A stretch of DNA of 64,000 bases, from contig NC_088317.1 of assembly GCF_910592395.1 (NCBI RefSeq), forward strand, positions 12,216,001 to 12,280,000. Reading direction: 5' to 3'. This document shows, piece by piece, positions 33,656 through 45,230 of this stretch (positions are counted from its first letter, which is position 1; each line of letters opens with the position of its first letter). The stretch comes from Lineus longissimus. Its lineage: Eukaryota > Nemertea > Pilidiophora > Heteronemertea > Lineidae. The position numbers and the translations under genes are program-made. The notes beneath the pieces were generated by a model. The model was not told the origin of the DNA and did no database searches. It worked only from the letters and a program-made list of their open reading frames with translations.

Positions 33656-34210
33656 CTATCTTGTGGGCTTTGATCGTCTGCCGCGGGATTTCGATCTCCC
33701 ACGATCATTTCCTTTTGACAAACAATGCTTGGCCCAGTGGCCCACTTTTCCGCACTCGTGACATTCAGAATCACGCGCTGGGCATTTCTTTCCTACGTGG
33801 TGGACTAATCCGCATTTCCTGCATTTATCCTTCGACGTTACTCCTGCTACCGTTCCTGTAGCGTTGATGTCCTTGATCGTTACAAACGAATCTATTGTCT
33901 CACCTGGCTGTATCTTGAGTTTGCTCAATTTCAGCCTCTGCACACGATAGTTCTCGCCTGGATCGATCTGCTCCTTGAAGCGTGCCAGTATCTTCGTCTT
34001 ATCCTTCTGGTCAGCATCCGACAGGTTCCATGAATTGTACCGGCGTAGCCCCTCTTCTCTCACAGACAGAAGGAGAATGGGTATCTGCTTTTTGGTGTCA
34101 GTGATTGCTTTCACCGTAAAATACAGTTCTGGCCGTTGGCCAAAGATTTTGAAAGTCTCTGCCTGGTTGGGTTGCCCCCAGTCCATATGAGGTACACCTC
34201 CATCTGCCAT
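33656..34210 (-). pseudogene. gag: Gypsy element 2 gag, internally shortened
   Basis: 184 residues from an ATG at 34208-34210. The N-terminal part (FKIFGQRPELYFTV, LLLSVREEGLRRYNSW, LKIQPGETIDSFVT) resembles capsid proteins of this gypsy group. The sequence then passes directly to the nucleocapsid with two CCHC knuckles (CRKCGLVHHVGKKC, CHECGKVGHWAKHC) and an Arg/Ser-rich end. The central and C-terminal capsid appear to be missing, so like pol this gag carries an internal in-frame deletion. Confidence 0.85.
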
Positions 34211-34400
34211 GGTCTCCCGTGTATAGCTGTGTGTACTGACTACTGTAGAGCTTCTTGCGTGCTGCCGTCCACGTGTATCCGCTAATGCATCCGATCGAGC
34301 ATGCGGAAGTGGCGCGAAATGTCAGTGCAGAAAAGTCATTTTCTTTACTGTTTTACCGTCCTCGTTCACCAACCTTACCTCGGTCCGTGGGTACTTTGTT

Positions 34401-34413
34401 CCTGCTGCCACCA
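34401..34413 (-). promoter_or_regulatory. Primer-binding-site candidate of gypsy element 2
   Basis: On the minus strand TGGTGGCAGCAGG directly follows the LTR end (CATTTCATAACA). It starts with TGG as expected for a tRNA primer site; I could not assign the tRNA. Confidence 0.5.
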
Positions 34414-34429
34414 TGTTATGAAATGGACT
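34414..34429 (-). repeat. 5' LTR of gypsy element 2, inner piece
   Basis: TGTTATGAAATGGACT on the plus strand matches the inner end of the 3' LTR copy (26749-26764) with one mismatch. The rest of the 5' LTR lies at 36642-36800, so about 2.2 kb has been inserted within this LTR. Confidence 0.7.
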
Positions 34430-34465
34430 CATACTTTAGTGTAAGAACTAGTATTGGGCAATTCG

Positions 34466-35035
34466 CCTAACAGCAAATTGCAGACCATATCCCTGGTGAA
34501 AGTATTTTGTCATGTTGAGAAATTAGCTTTGCACCAGGATATAACCAGATAACCTGAATAACCAGCTGAATTAGGTTGTGACAGTAGGTGCATCATAAAT
34601 ACTAGAATTAGCGATGGTTCTGGGACTGCAACAACTCAGCATGGATGGTCAGAATCCAGCAGACAACAAGCAAATGTAATCTGAATCTCAACATCTTTCG
34701 TATCTTTTGATGAGTTTTCTGGTCGAGTGAGGGAAACCAGTTGGCCATCTGATATGGCTGGTGGGGATGAAAGCTCCCAATGTTGGGACGACCAATAATA
34801 CATTGCGTCTCCACAGTATTTATATTATAATACCTCCCTCCATGCACACATGGTTCTGCTGCCAATTTTTTCTTCAAATGATCTAGGTGTCAATCATGCA
34901 CTTGTGGGTACTGGCACCACGTAGGTAACTTCTGATCTGATCTGAAGTGGCAGGTTTTTGGTGCTTTGTCCTGGTGCTCATTTTTAAGATGACAAAACAC
35001 TATCACCAGGGATATGGTCTGCAATTGCTGTTAGG
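34466..35035. mobile_element. ~570-bp MITE with long inverted repeats
   Basis: The ends are inverted copies of CCTAACAGCAATTGCAGACC followed by ATATCCCTGGTGA; similarity continues inward for about 75 bp with mismatches. Reading the ends as TA plus ACAGCAATTG gives a TA duplication like Tc1/mariner elements, but other readings are possible. The open frame inside (34608-34877) has no recognisable domain. Confidence 0.65.
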
Positions 35036-36641
35036 AAAGTCACAACCTGGGGACAAAAAATAAATGTGATTTAGACTTCGCATTCCTTTGAAGTGTAGGT
35101 TGCGACATCCCAGGCCATTGATGCATGCATGGTCACAACATGGCAAGGATTTTTACAACCATTCTTTTGAGGTGTAGATTGTGATGCGAGGGAAGTGTCT
35201 TGATCTCTACATAAAATTCCTTCGACATGGTGCAACAAACCAGTCCAGTAGATATATACATGGTCATAGCATACGGCATCGAGACAACCAGTATGCAAGG
35301 TTACGGCCAGGCCCAAGGGGTATGACCGATCAGCACTAAGAGTAAAAACGTAACATGCAATAATATCTTTTTAAACTAACTGCCACAGTAGGTTTATTTA
35401 TTCAGTCTTTTTGAAGTAAAAGTATTACAGTGAAAAAGAACGAAATACGGCTGGAATATTATACTGGTTTGTCTTCGGACGGCAAATTCAGCACTGCACC
35501 GATGTCAAGGTTAAGACGGTTATACGACTTTGCCTCATCAGCTCCTCGTGGTCAAGGCTCCTATATCCGTGACTGATGCGGTCGCAGAACAGAACAGATG
35601 CTGATCATCCCCGTCACTGCGTCAGGCTGTAAAACAGAGCGAGGAAATATTTTAACTTCACCAGAAGTTTTATCATTCATTATTCAGACCAACAGACACT
35701 GACTACCTGCTAATAGTCTATGAATTTCATTGTCATAATTCAGAACAAACACTTATCACCTTTGCTGACAATATTTTCAGAAGGTGTGTACATTCGTGTG
35801 TCCATTTACACTGCACGTGTATACGTGCTTTACTGTACATTTCTACAGGAGTGAGCAGGATGTACAGAAAACGATCTCCAAAACTGTTGCTTTCAGCACT
35901 CGCGACACGTTAAGCGAGGTTTTAGCAATTATTTTCAGTGAAGGTATATCTCATGTGTAGAGTCTGGGTGATTTTGAGACATTCTTAGGTGTTTAAGGCG
36001 CACAGTTTGATGAAACTTGCCCGAATTCGTAATTTTTTGGATGAATGTATATCCGCCATTGCGGGGATCTGGAAACTTTCGGATGACAAGTTTGCCTCAA
36101 AAGATGGACGTGCTCCCTATAATCACCCAAACTAACAGCGAATATATATTCTTAAGATCCTTTTCTTGACCTCTGATGAGTTAATTTTGTCTGATGCAGT
36201 GTTTCAACACAAATTTGAGGGCGATTACAATCACGAAAAAATCACACTCACCCAGTCTAGAATGCGTAGACGAAATATCTGTTGGCTCTTCCATGTAGCG
36301 GGTATCCTCCCACCTGTTCAGGTCGGGACAGATCAACGTTGAGCAACTTGCCTAATCGGTAAAAACGCGGGAGGCAGTGCTATTACCGAAACGGTTCAGA
36401 ACCGGCGATTTTCATCAAAAATCATCCGAAAACTAAAAAAGTAAGCAACGGCTGCAAAAATAAAGTACACGTTGTTCGTTAGCAGGTTATGAAACGTAAC
36501 CTAACCAAATTTCAGGTCGTTCCGTGCGGCAGTTTCGGAGAAACGTGTCGAAAACCACATCCCTCGGGTCCTGGCGATCGGCTCAGTAAAAACAATAGAC
36601 CATATCCACGGAGTTGTGGATATGGTCTAAATAGGGTTTAA
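35036..36641. other. Remainder of the DNA inserted into the gypsy 2 LTR; one strong hairpin
   Basis: No gene recognised. A perfect 14-bp stem with a 6-base loop lies at 36596-36629 (TAGACCATATCCAC, loop GGAGTT). The word AGACCATATCC is shared with both ends of the neighbouring MITE, which may mean that the whole 2.2-kb insertion is one element or several related ones. Confidence 0.5.
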
Positions 36642-36800
36642 TCAACATCTTAACACGCAGGTTACACATGTAGAATAACCATCATTACAGTATGATATAT
36701 GGACCCCATACGGTGGCGCCTCTATGTGAAAGGTAACGAACTAAACGAATAGTAGAGTATGAAGACAGTCACAATCAAGACATGTACGAATACTGTAACA
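36642..36800 (-). repeat. 5' LTR of gypsy element 2, outer piece
   Basis: It starts TGTTACAGTATTCG on the minus strand at 36800 and matches 26767-26926 closely. It is flanked by the GCTTC target duplication at 36801-36805. Confidence 0.85.
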
Positions 36801-36805
36801 GCTTC

Positions 36806-37606
36806 TTCACTAACAGTTTCAAGTTCTCAGAGTAATGCAACACCTGAGCGCCACTGACGTTTTAACTGCATACAGATATCCAAGCTTAGTCACCAGGTTC
36901 GAATATCCTGACACGATCTTGTGTGATTCACCCATTGTATACTGAAGCAAATAGTTCATCTTCTCTTCGTAGGAGTCTGTATAAGCGTTTATCCTGGCAT
37001 TGAATGACCTTATGAACCGTGCATACTCCATCGGATTTCAGTCTTGATGAAAAGTTCCTCCTCCTCGATTTGTAAATCGATCCACTTTCGTTCCAAAGTG
37101 CGTTTCTTTTCCAGGGAAGAAACATTGGCTAACAGTTCAGCCTTCTTAGTCGCCTCCTGCATCTTAGAATAACTTATGTTCGTTCTCTTCGAACCACAAG
37201 AGGAATGACTCCTGACGCTCCCTGACCTACGTGTTGAGGGTGGCTTGTCGTGTTCCAACAGCCATGTCTCCGTAGCCGTTTTGCAATCCCTGAAAACACT
37301 ATCAAGCTTCAAGAAGTGAGCCTCGTTGTCCTTAGAACGTTCCTCATCTGAAGACAGCAAACTCTGATATTCCCTGTGGGAACCAAGAAACTCCTCGTAA
37401 CTCGTTAACCATACCGTGTACTCCTTATGAATTACACCGACCGTCACATCCTCCGATGTTAAATGATGAATCAGCTTGTCAGACATAAGTCTCAGAAACC
37501 TGCAAGACTCCTTGCGCCGTTTGTGCTTCACGTCCAGGTTGTAATCCAATCCCTTCGGAGTCGGTTGACGAAGTCTTGCTCCTAAACCTCTGTCTTCACT
37601 CATGGT
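36806..37606 (-). pseudogene. gag: BEL gag N-terminal half
   Basis: The start is probably the ATG of MSEDRGLG at 37604-37606. Segment 37010-37606 contains an N-terminal coiled region rich in charged residues (KKAELLANVSSLEKKRTLER). After a frameshift near 37020, segment 36819-37031 holds EYARFIRSFNARINAY and MNYLLQYTMGE, typical of BEL gag proteins. Another frame change near 36880 restores the frame that leads into the gypsy insertion and on to 26743. It would have formed the capsid; it is broken by at least two frameshifts. Confidence 0.82.
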
Positions 37607-37660
37607 GATGATCACAAAATAAACTTGTTCGAAAATTGTTTGTAAATGTATTGGGGCAGC

Positions 37661-38326
37661 TCAAAAAACAACACAAACGTAGAAATTCCCTTGATTATAG
37701 AGATTTACTGAAAATACAAATAAAGACAAGTAAATACAAGTACAACATCATCAACATGGGAAATAATAGCCTACAAGTACAGAAATATTAGCCAACAAGT
37801 ACAGAAAATAAACACTAGAAAGTCCAAAGACCAGGGAAAAGATAAAGACCAAACATCTCCTATACGTTTTTACAGTAAATTCCCCCACCACATCTAAAGT
37901 ACATTATTATTTGTAAACAAACCAGGTGGCAAAAAGCCAGAGCTGGGAATTCCCAACGATTTGCATGATTATGAGGGAAATCCCAAGGAAAACACCCATG
38001 CAAATTAACATATAAAGGGACCACATGCTCTACAGGGCTGCCTGAGAACATGGGCACGGGAAAGGGGTTTAGGGCTTCACAGAGAGGCACAAGAATCCTT
38101 CCTGCAGACCGTTTATACATAAATCATATTAAAAGAAGTGTTCTATGGGTTCTATACATATTATTTAAGCTTACCAAACAATTTGTGTGCTGATAAGGGG
38201 AGCTACCCTAAGGAAAATCATAACTTGAACACTGGTAAAACTAGAAAAAAATGAGTTAGAAGAAAGCAAGATGGTGGAGATCTCAAAGGAGGCTAAAAAG
38301 GGTCCACCAGAGCAAAGGGGTTCACA
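37661..38326 (-). repeat. 5' LTR of BEL/Pao element
   Basis: Direct repeat of 21488-22125. It starts TGTGAACCCCTTTGCTCTGG on the minus strand. Small differences include extra AGTACAGAAATATTAGCC-like material near 37775 and an extra TGGGTTCTA near 38148. Confidence 0.85.
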
Positions 38327-41082
38327 CAAGTAACAGACAGGGCTCATTAAAAAGGGTTTACAAGGCGGGAAATTTAAACTCATGAGAAACAAGGAAAATG
38401 GCCACAACAATTATATTTTGTGCTGAAAATTGTGCTGAAGCTGAAGTCTCCTGACCATTTTATTTATATCATCGTGCACCTGTAGCACCACCCTTCGTTG
38501 TCAAGATAACACGACTGAGTTTAGCAATGCATGGTCCTTGCATTCAAAATGTCCAAAAAGAAGTCACTATTGCTCTCTACCAGGACAAATCTATAACAAT
38601 ATTGGGCAGATCTGTAATCAAATGATAAGGTAGAGCATTTATGAGCTTCATCGCACGCAATTTCACGGGATGGAAGACATGATTATGCAGGAATTGTGTA
38701 TTCTTTTCCCATCATTGGAGGTTCTCGAGTGAACAGTGTCTCCCTGAGGAGGAGTGTGGAATAATCGCATCAACCTCGAATAGTAACATGATTGGCTTTT
38801 ATACGAAAAACCATCGTAACGCGATAATAAGTTGCTTAGTCAAATTATTCAACCGTTCCCACAAAGGTGGTAATTATTCTCCAACGCACGACCAACTTCG
38901 GAGACTGATGTCACCACCACCATCACGACCTGATACAATTTTCAGCTTAGTCGAAAACTACTAACCCCACAGTTTCCTGGAAAATTTTGGGCATTTTTCC
39001 GTATTAGTATGAAAGTATACCGGGGATTTGCGATAATCGTGTAACTTGATGCATTACATGACCATCACGAATCGCCGAACCTCATCAGACAAACAACGTC
39101 ATGAGACCGGTCTATAAAAACCGATGTTACCCGGTAATAACGTCCATCACACGATCCGCGGGCAAGCTCGCATAGCATTTCTGTATTTAGTGGCGTGTCG
39201 GATATTCGCGGTAGTCACGTATTAAAAAAATATAGCCGGGCCTGTTTCTCAGGCCATTTATATGAGATTTTCCGTCCTTTGGAATTGTGATTCACCGGCC
39301 TCGGGCGATATCGGTCAAGAAAAAAATCCATATTTCCTTCGATAAAGGGCTTTTGACAAATATTTCATATTTCAACCCTTCAATTTGACTGCTGAAAGTA
39401 TCACAAGTTCGGCACTAGAAACAGCATGGACTTCTGATATCAAAATATATTTTCGCTTAAGTATAGCCCTTTCGACTATCAATTTGAAATTTGTTCCAAA
39501 AACACAGAAAAAAAATCTTTTTTAAATATCTTAACAAATGTTCATGATAACTCACACAACAGGTGTGAGTCTAATGGTTACGTGTATGTACATGAATGTA
39601 AACAAAATTCATTTCTAATCCATATGTCCAAAAATCTGAAAATGTTTGCGGTTGACGCATAGCTGTTCTGATTCCGGTTTTTCGTGCACTGCTACCGTCC
39701 CCTAACGCCCCTCTAAAGACTCAACGAAGGAATGCATTGAAGTACCGGCAGCGTCTGGAGCAAGTGGCGGCGGCAACGGAAAGAAAAATTCAAAATAAAA
39801 GGGGAAAAAACACTTCCACAAGACGTGACGGAAAAGGTCAATGTTGGTCGTTTGGCCCCGAAGCTTACATTTGTTTTATTGTTGGAGTGATGCTAATAGA
39901 AAATAAACTAATCAAAAGTCAAATTATTAAAATGATAATCTCTTTTAGTGACAATATTTCATGCTTTTTTACAAATTCCATCTGGTCCGAAAACCCAAAA
40001 AATAACAACTTGTTCATTTCCACACTTGCCGGGCAGCTTGTCTTTTGAAGCAGTTAATTGTTTTTATTAACAAACATGCAATTTCTCTCCGCACAAAGAT
40101 GAAAACAACATTGACCAGCGGGTGGATAACTTTCTGCATTTGTCAATTTATCTGTTAACTACCCTCAGTGCACTAAAATCATGGGGGGCGGGCCTCCCCC
40201 CCCCCATTCTCTTGCTAAAACATGTAAGGAGGATGGGGCTTTGGGGGGGGGGATTCCCCAATGCACTGGCTAAAACACGTCAGAAGGACGGGGATTTAGG
40301 GGGGAGGGGGGCTCCCCATGTCAAACAGTTGTGTGAGTTCACTAGAGCTTGCACTTTACATATTATTCCATGGTCTACCTGGTCATCGGTATCAAGTGTT
40401 AAAGGACGATGCATTTGATTGGTCACTCGATATGACACGAAGTCTGGTTGGCTAACTGTGATTAATGTTGATCGCCATACCAGCTCACCTTTCGGTGGGT
40501 GTCAGATGATTTATAAAATCAATCAACGGCTATAATACACATCAGCAGGACAGGAAGGAACGCGAGATCATTAATGAGACTGGGTTAAGTTGTCACAGGA
40601 AACATACTAAGTGACGGCAATGATCCCGGGTCCATTGCAGAAAGATAGCATTTCCGTTTCCGGTCTGATAAAAAGCTAGTATCCAGCAAAAGACAGTTCG
40701 ATGGCACCTTCACCGTAATCATGCTACTTCCTGGATCTGGGAGATGACCACGGACAAGAGAAAGCTCGCACCTGTTCAGTGCTGGCGTATTGAACTGCCT
40801 GCGGGTTGATCCGTCTCGCAAGGATAGCAAAGCAACTGGCTTTTTTTAAACCATCAAAAGGAACATCAGCATCGTTTTAAGAATTAATCCTTGCATCTTC
40901 CGTTTCCAAAGCCGTATACATATAAAAATGCTGTGTTCTGATCTCTTGTTTTTATCGAATGTAGGTGGAAATCCCCCTGGTTAAAGTCCTCTTAGTAAAA
41001 TGCGATCACGTTATTTCTTTGATAACGTTATAACGATATTCTTGCACGTTATGTCCGTTATATCATCTCCGTTTTATCAATA
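38327..41082. other. No recognisable gene; G/C homopolymers
   Basis: AT-rich DNA with a TATA-like TCTATAAAAACC near 39110, a short C run (~40196) and a G run (~40245). No open frame has recognisable domains. Confidence 0.45.
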
Positions 41083-42870
41083 TCAATATCTTTGGGGGGT
41101 CGCAGTTAAAAGTTCTTTTAGGTACACAGGACCTAGTCCATTTACCGACTTATAGACTGTGAGTAGAATCTTATACTCAATTCGCGACCTGATGGGAACC
41201 CAGTGTAAGTCTATAAGAACAGGTGTAATGTGGTCGAATTTCCATGTTCGAGTGACAAGCCTCGCTGCGGAGTTCTGAAAACGCTGTAAGGGTGCGAGTG
41301 TATTTTCGGGCAGGCCATAAAGGAGCCCGTTGTTGGTATCCAACCGTGACGTCACAAACGCATGGACTAGCCTCGCAATGCTAGTTTGATCGAGAAATAT
41401 CCTGATTCGGCCAATTTTGTAAAGGCTCCCGTAGGCCGCTTTGCATGTTAGCTTAATAACATAATAACGGTATTGATATTGACATAAGAACATGTAGATT
41501 GACGTACATTTACATGTACTGACGTAGATTATCGTTGTATACATCTTGTGACGTTATTAAAAAATTGTGATAGTCTTGAAGCGCCTTTTGGAAAGAGGGT
41601 AAAAACAACAGTTTTATTTCTTTCGCTATTGCACAGACTCTCATTTCTGTCGCCCTGCAATGTGGCTTAGTCACTGCTGAATGTCTATCAAGGGGACCAT
41701 ACATCCCATAAAAGCAAGGCAATTTCAGCCAAAGAAAGGCTGTTTCTGTCATGTGCTCCTGGAGACAAAAGAAATGGAAGTTTTTTCGCTTTCGAAAAGT
41801 AAGGAGGTACAGAAATGGGACAGTACATTTCGGCATGGGACCAAACCTCTTGGGATAGGACAAAACATTAAATAGCGGACCAAAATATATTTTAAAGGAA
41901 TTGGCAGCTTTTTATTGCAGTATGTTTGTGCTTCCTCTGGTTTATCAGTAAACTATTTTTCTTAACGTGTTTGATGCTATTTCCAATTTTGTTTCAGCAC
42001 TTAGATAGTAGAAAAACGCGTTATTCGTTATTTCTAGTAGGCAAAAGTCCTGGTGCGAAAGACGTTTCCCGCCACGTGAGTGCACGCCGAGATCCGAGTT
42101 CACGTCACCCTGCTATTAAGACGCAACGTCATTTCCATTTATCGTCGCAGTTGCAGGGTAATCAACTGTTTTCCGAAAGAGCTCCTGTGTTTAAGGAATT
42201 GATACCGTAATCGAGGTATTGGTTGTCTCACCAGGTAGAAGCAAAAATGTAGACCAAAAGCAAGGCGGAGTGGAGGTTTTGGCGAACATTTTAGCTCCAC
42301 CCTCGCGGTCCGGTGTGACAACCGATACCGACAGTGAGGTATCATTTCTATTTTCAAACATCTCAAATCAAATAAGGAATAATGTGGTTTCAAATGCATA
42401 AAGAAACATACGCTCTTGTAGCTGTATTCTGGTCCGTAACTTTTCGGAGGTCGTTTACTTACAATAAGAAAAGTAGGGGCAGAGAATCGAACCCTGTGGT
42501 ACACCCGAGGTTGTATCTTTAATCCTGGAGACGTGACCATTTAAACACCCTTTTGGTTTCCTGTCAGTGAGATAACAATCGATCCGCGAACCGTCTTAAC
42601 AGCCTTCCATTGATACCCCAGTTCTGCAACAACTTATGGACTTAGTCGATGATGCAAGACATTTTAATAAGATCAAAATCAATCCAATCAACTTGATTCC
42701 CCTTGTCTAAGCTGGCACCACTATCATGTTATCCTCGAACAAGCTGAGTGCTAGTTGAGCGTGTGGCCGCCGATGATGAGCATCTTTTAATTACAGTTGA
42801 ACCTCGTCGATCAATTTCGATTGAATCAGTCTCTCCAGAAGCTTTGAAACAGCACAGAACATACATACCA
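41083..42870 (-). pseudogene. Decayed CR1/L2-group LINE
   Basis: Three pieces appear in the correct minus-strand order. SKLLERLIQSKLIDEV is near 42800-42860. GVPQGSILCP is near 42480-42510. A longer frame at 41083-41455 carries LVHAFVTSRLD, LQRFQNSAARLVTRT and HITPVLIDLHWVPI. The pieces are in different frames with stops and other DNA between them. It is probably one old insertion related to the LINEs at 27-30 kb. Confidence 0.7.
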
Positions 42871-44881
42871 TTCGATGATTATCACCCCCCCCCCCCCCTA
42901 CAATCTTTCTTATACACAGGCGAAAGATCAGCTTACTTCCAAGTGCATGGTAGATATATTCAGATTCTCGAAACCACACCTTATATGGGTCATATCAATG
43001 ACTAAACACGCACCAAATCACCGACAAGCGTGACAACTTCATCTTGGCGCTCAAGCCTTGAATCCACTCCGCCGACCCGGACTCCGTTACACCAACCCTT
43101 GGCGTAATCATACGCAGATCTGCCTGTACAAGCTAGTTCTGTTATTCCTCAATAGATCGCACGCTACCACCGATATGAATCAATCAGAAGGCCTGTAACA
43201 AGAGCGCACTTTGATCATGATCTAAACAACCTTGCTCCTAGTCGTCTACGTTCAAAAACGCTGTGTCGAAAATGTATATTGGCAGCATGCCAAGACTGGA
43301 GGCGAGAATAAAAATGATTCATTCATGAAAAATTACAATTTTGAAAGCAGCGTTCTGATTGGCTCAACACAACTCGAGGCGCACGAGATACAGATTCTTC
43401 AGAGGTATGAGGGGAGGTGACGGACCGATTAACTCTGATGGTTCAGAATGGACAACTTGGGCGTGGAGGTCACCTGCCCAGGGGATTATGACCCTGCTTG
43501 CCACCATGCGCCGCCACCAGTAGTATTAAACAAAATGCTGAGTTCTGATAAGGATTTTGGACGGTGTTGCGAGGCAGTTTTGGACGTGGCATGTGAATTT
43601 CAAACAGGCCTATGGTTACACCCCGTTCTCGTGCATTGTTTATTGCAGTTAAATGACTTTTCAATTATCCTGATGGAAGCCATTTCTGTATTAAAACCAA
43701 CATATATCTTCCCAAGTTGTCTCCTTAAAGTCATTTTCCCCCTCTTTCTATATAACTTAGGACTTAGAGTTACCAGACGATTGTCGATCTATTCAGAATA
43801 ACAGTGACACGGGTCAGGCTGAGAATGCAGAAATTGCGACTGTCATATATTATTTATGCAATGATTGTCGCCTGTCTTGAACATCCGGGAGAAAGTGCTG
43901 ACCGGCTGCCAACATGGCTTCATCGGTGCGATTTCAATCTCCCCTTATGACTCCAGGTATCCTGTGGCGAATACTAATCAATATGTTATCTTCGTCTCGA
44001 TTTCTCCGAAATCCCTAGAATAGTCCCCACCCACACGCTTTCAGTTATTCAGTCAAAATTGCTCAATTTGCTAAATCTACATGTAAGGTTGTTTAGATCT
44101 TGGCCAGTTGACAAACTGCGTACTAAACTTTCATAATGTAGCGTGAGGGTATACCAACCCGATAATAGCACACGTTAAATATTAAAAGTTTGAACTTTGA
44201 CTATGCCTTGTTCTAGTCGTATAAACGATATAACATTGTTTTGTCTTGATCACGTCATTGTAAATGTCTGCGCAGCTTGATTGGGCTCTAGCAGTTAATT
44301 TACACTCTGGTCTATTCGTCTAAAATACAGGTCTAAAATGGAAAAAATCTTCCTTGAAAATAGTGTGGCATGCCTTTTACCTGTAGTGCACAATGACCCC
44401 TTGTAACGAATGATAATAAAAACAGAGTTACTCCCAAGTCCATTGGTCATGCGATCGATCAGTCGAGTGACCAACCTAGTTCGTCAGATTGACCAGCCCA
44501 ATGATTATGAAAGTTGACCAAATCATGTTTACAGTGCACGCCCTACATAACATTGATGAGGCAGTGCATAAGCTTTCATACAGTCTCATCGTCTCTTGAG
44601 CATTCAAAAGTTTTCCAATTGTCTCTCCACGGATAATCCCGTCCCAGGTAACTACATGTACGCATCTAATTAAGACTAAGAGCAGATGGGCGGATCTGTG
44701 CCAAGTAACTAGTAAGCGATTATCTTACAGAATGGCCTTTGATCTGGGTTGGGATTCTGCTTTAGATTAATAGTATTGCCATCATTTTTCTGTTCAGACT
44801 GGACATCGAAGAAACCAATCTAGATTAGTCTTTGGTTCAACAGAAATGCAGATAATCCGTTCCCGTCAGGGCAAGCCTAGA
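42871..44881. other. No recognisable gene; a C run at about 42887
   Basis: Open frames such as 43448-43801 have no recognisable domain. Nothing else stands out. Confidence 0.45.
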
Positions 44882-44960
44882 CCGCTATGGTTACACCTGT
44901 AGTGAATATAACTGACTCAAGCAATAATCAAATCATTCACTACAGGTGTAATCATAGCGG
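44882..44960. repeat. 26-bp-stem hairpin
   Basis: CCGCTATGGTTACACCTGTA with GTGAAT pairs with its reverse complement ending ATAGCGG, 25 of 26 positions, around a loop of about 27 bases. The size would suit a tiny MITE or a small-RNA precursor; there is no evidence of expression. Confidence 0.7.
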
Positions 44961-45097
44961 ACAGTCATCATAGTGGCACAGGCGCAACCATCGCGAACAG
45001 CCTGCCTTCTTTTATTGCATTCTAAGGCTTTAGTTGCATTAGTACGTTGTTTTTGACTACTATGAATTTGTTTTGGGGTGTATTGTTGTTAAAGTAT

Positions 45098-45156
45098 TGC
45101 TTTTTAGCTCACCTCTTAGCAGAGGTGAGCTTATCCCATACCGTGGCGTCCGTCGT

Positions 45157-45230
<74 letters not shown>

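Larger units (their letters stand above)
26749..36800 (-). mobile_element. Ty3/gypsy element 2, nested inside the BEL gag
   Basis: The element is flanked by GCTTC (26744-26748 and 36801-36805). Minus-strand order: split 5' LTR, primer-site-like TGGTGGCAGCAGG, gag (internally deleted), protease remnant, insertion, pol (RT and most of RNase H deleted, integrase kept), LINE insertion in the pol tail, stop at 27221, polypurine GGATAAGGGGGA, 3' LTR. Motifs and the basic pol tail (TRSGRKSTPPKR) resemble the gypsy group often annotated as K02A2.6-like. With RT lost, it could have moved only with help from a relative. Confidence 0.9.
21488..38326 (-). mobile_element. BEL/Pao LTR retrotransposon, decayed, host of a nested insertion
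   Basis: Two direct repeats (21488-22125 and 37661-38326) with roughly 90 percent or more identity by eye act as LTRs of a minus-strand element. Between them lie a BEL-type gag (right), a zinc-knuckle/protease region, RT, RNase H and integrase with its C-terminal domain (left). The gag is interrupted by a gypsy element at 26749-36800. Several frameshifts and stops and at least two lost catalytic residues show it is dead. No target duplication was found. The polypurine-like GTGAGGAACCGG lies against the left LTR on the minus strand; a primer site was not recognised. Confidence 0.88.
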
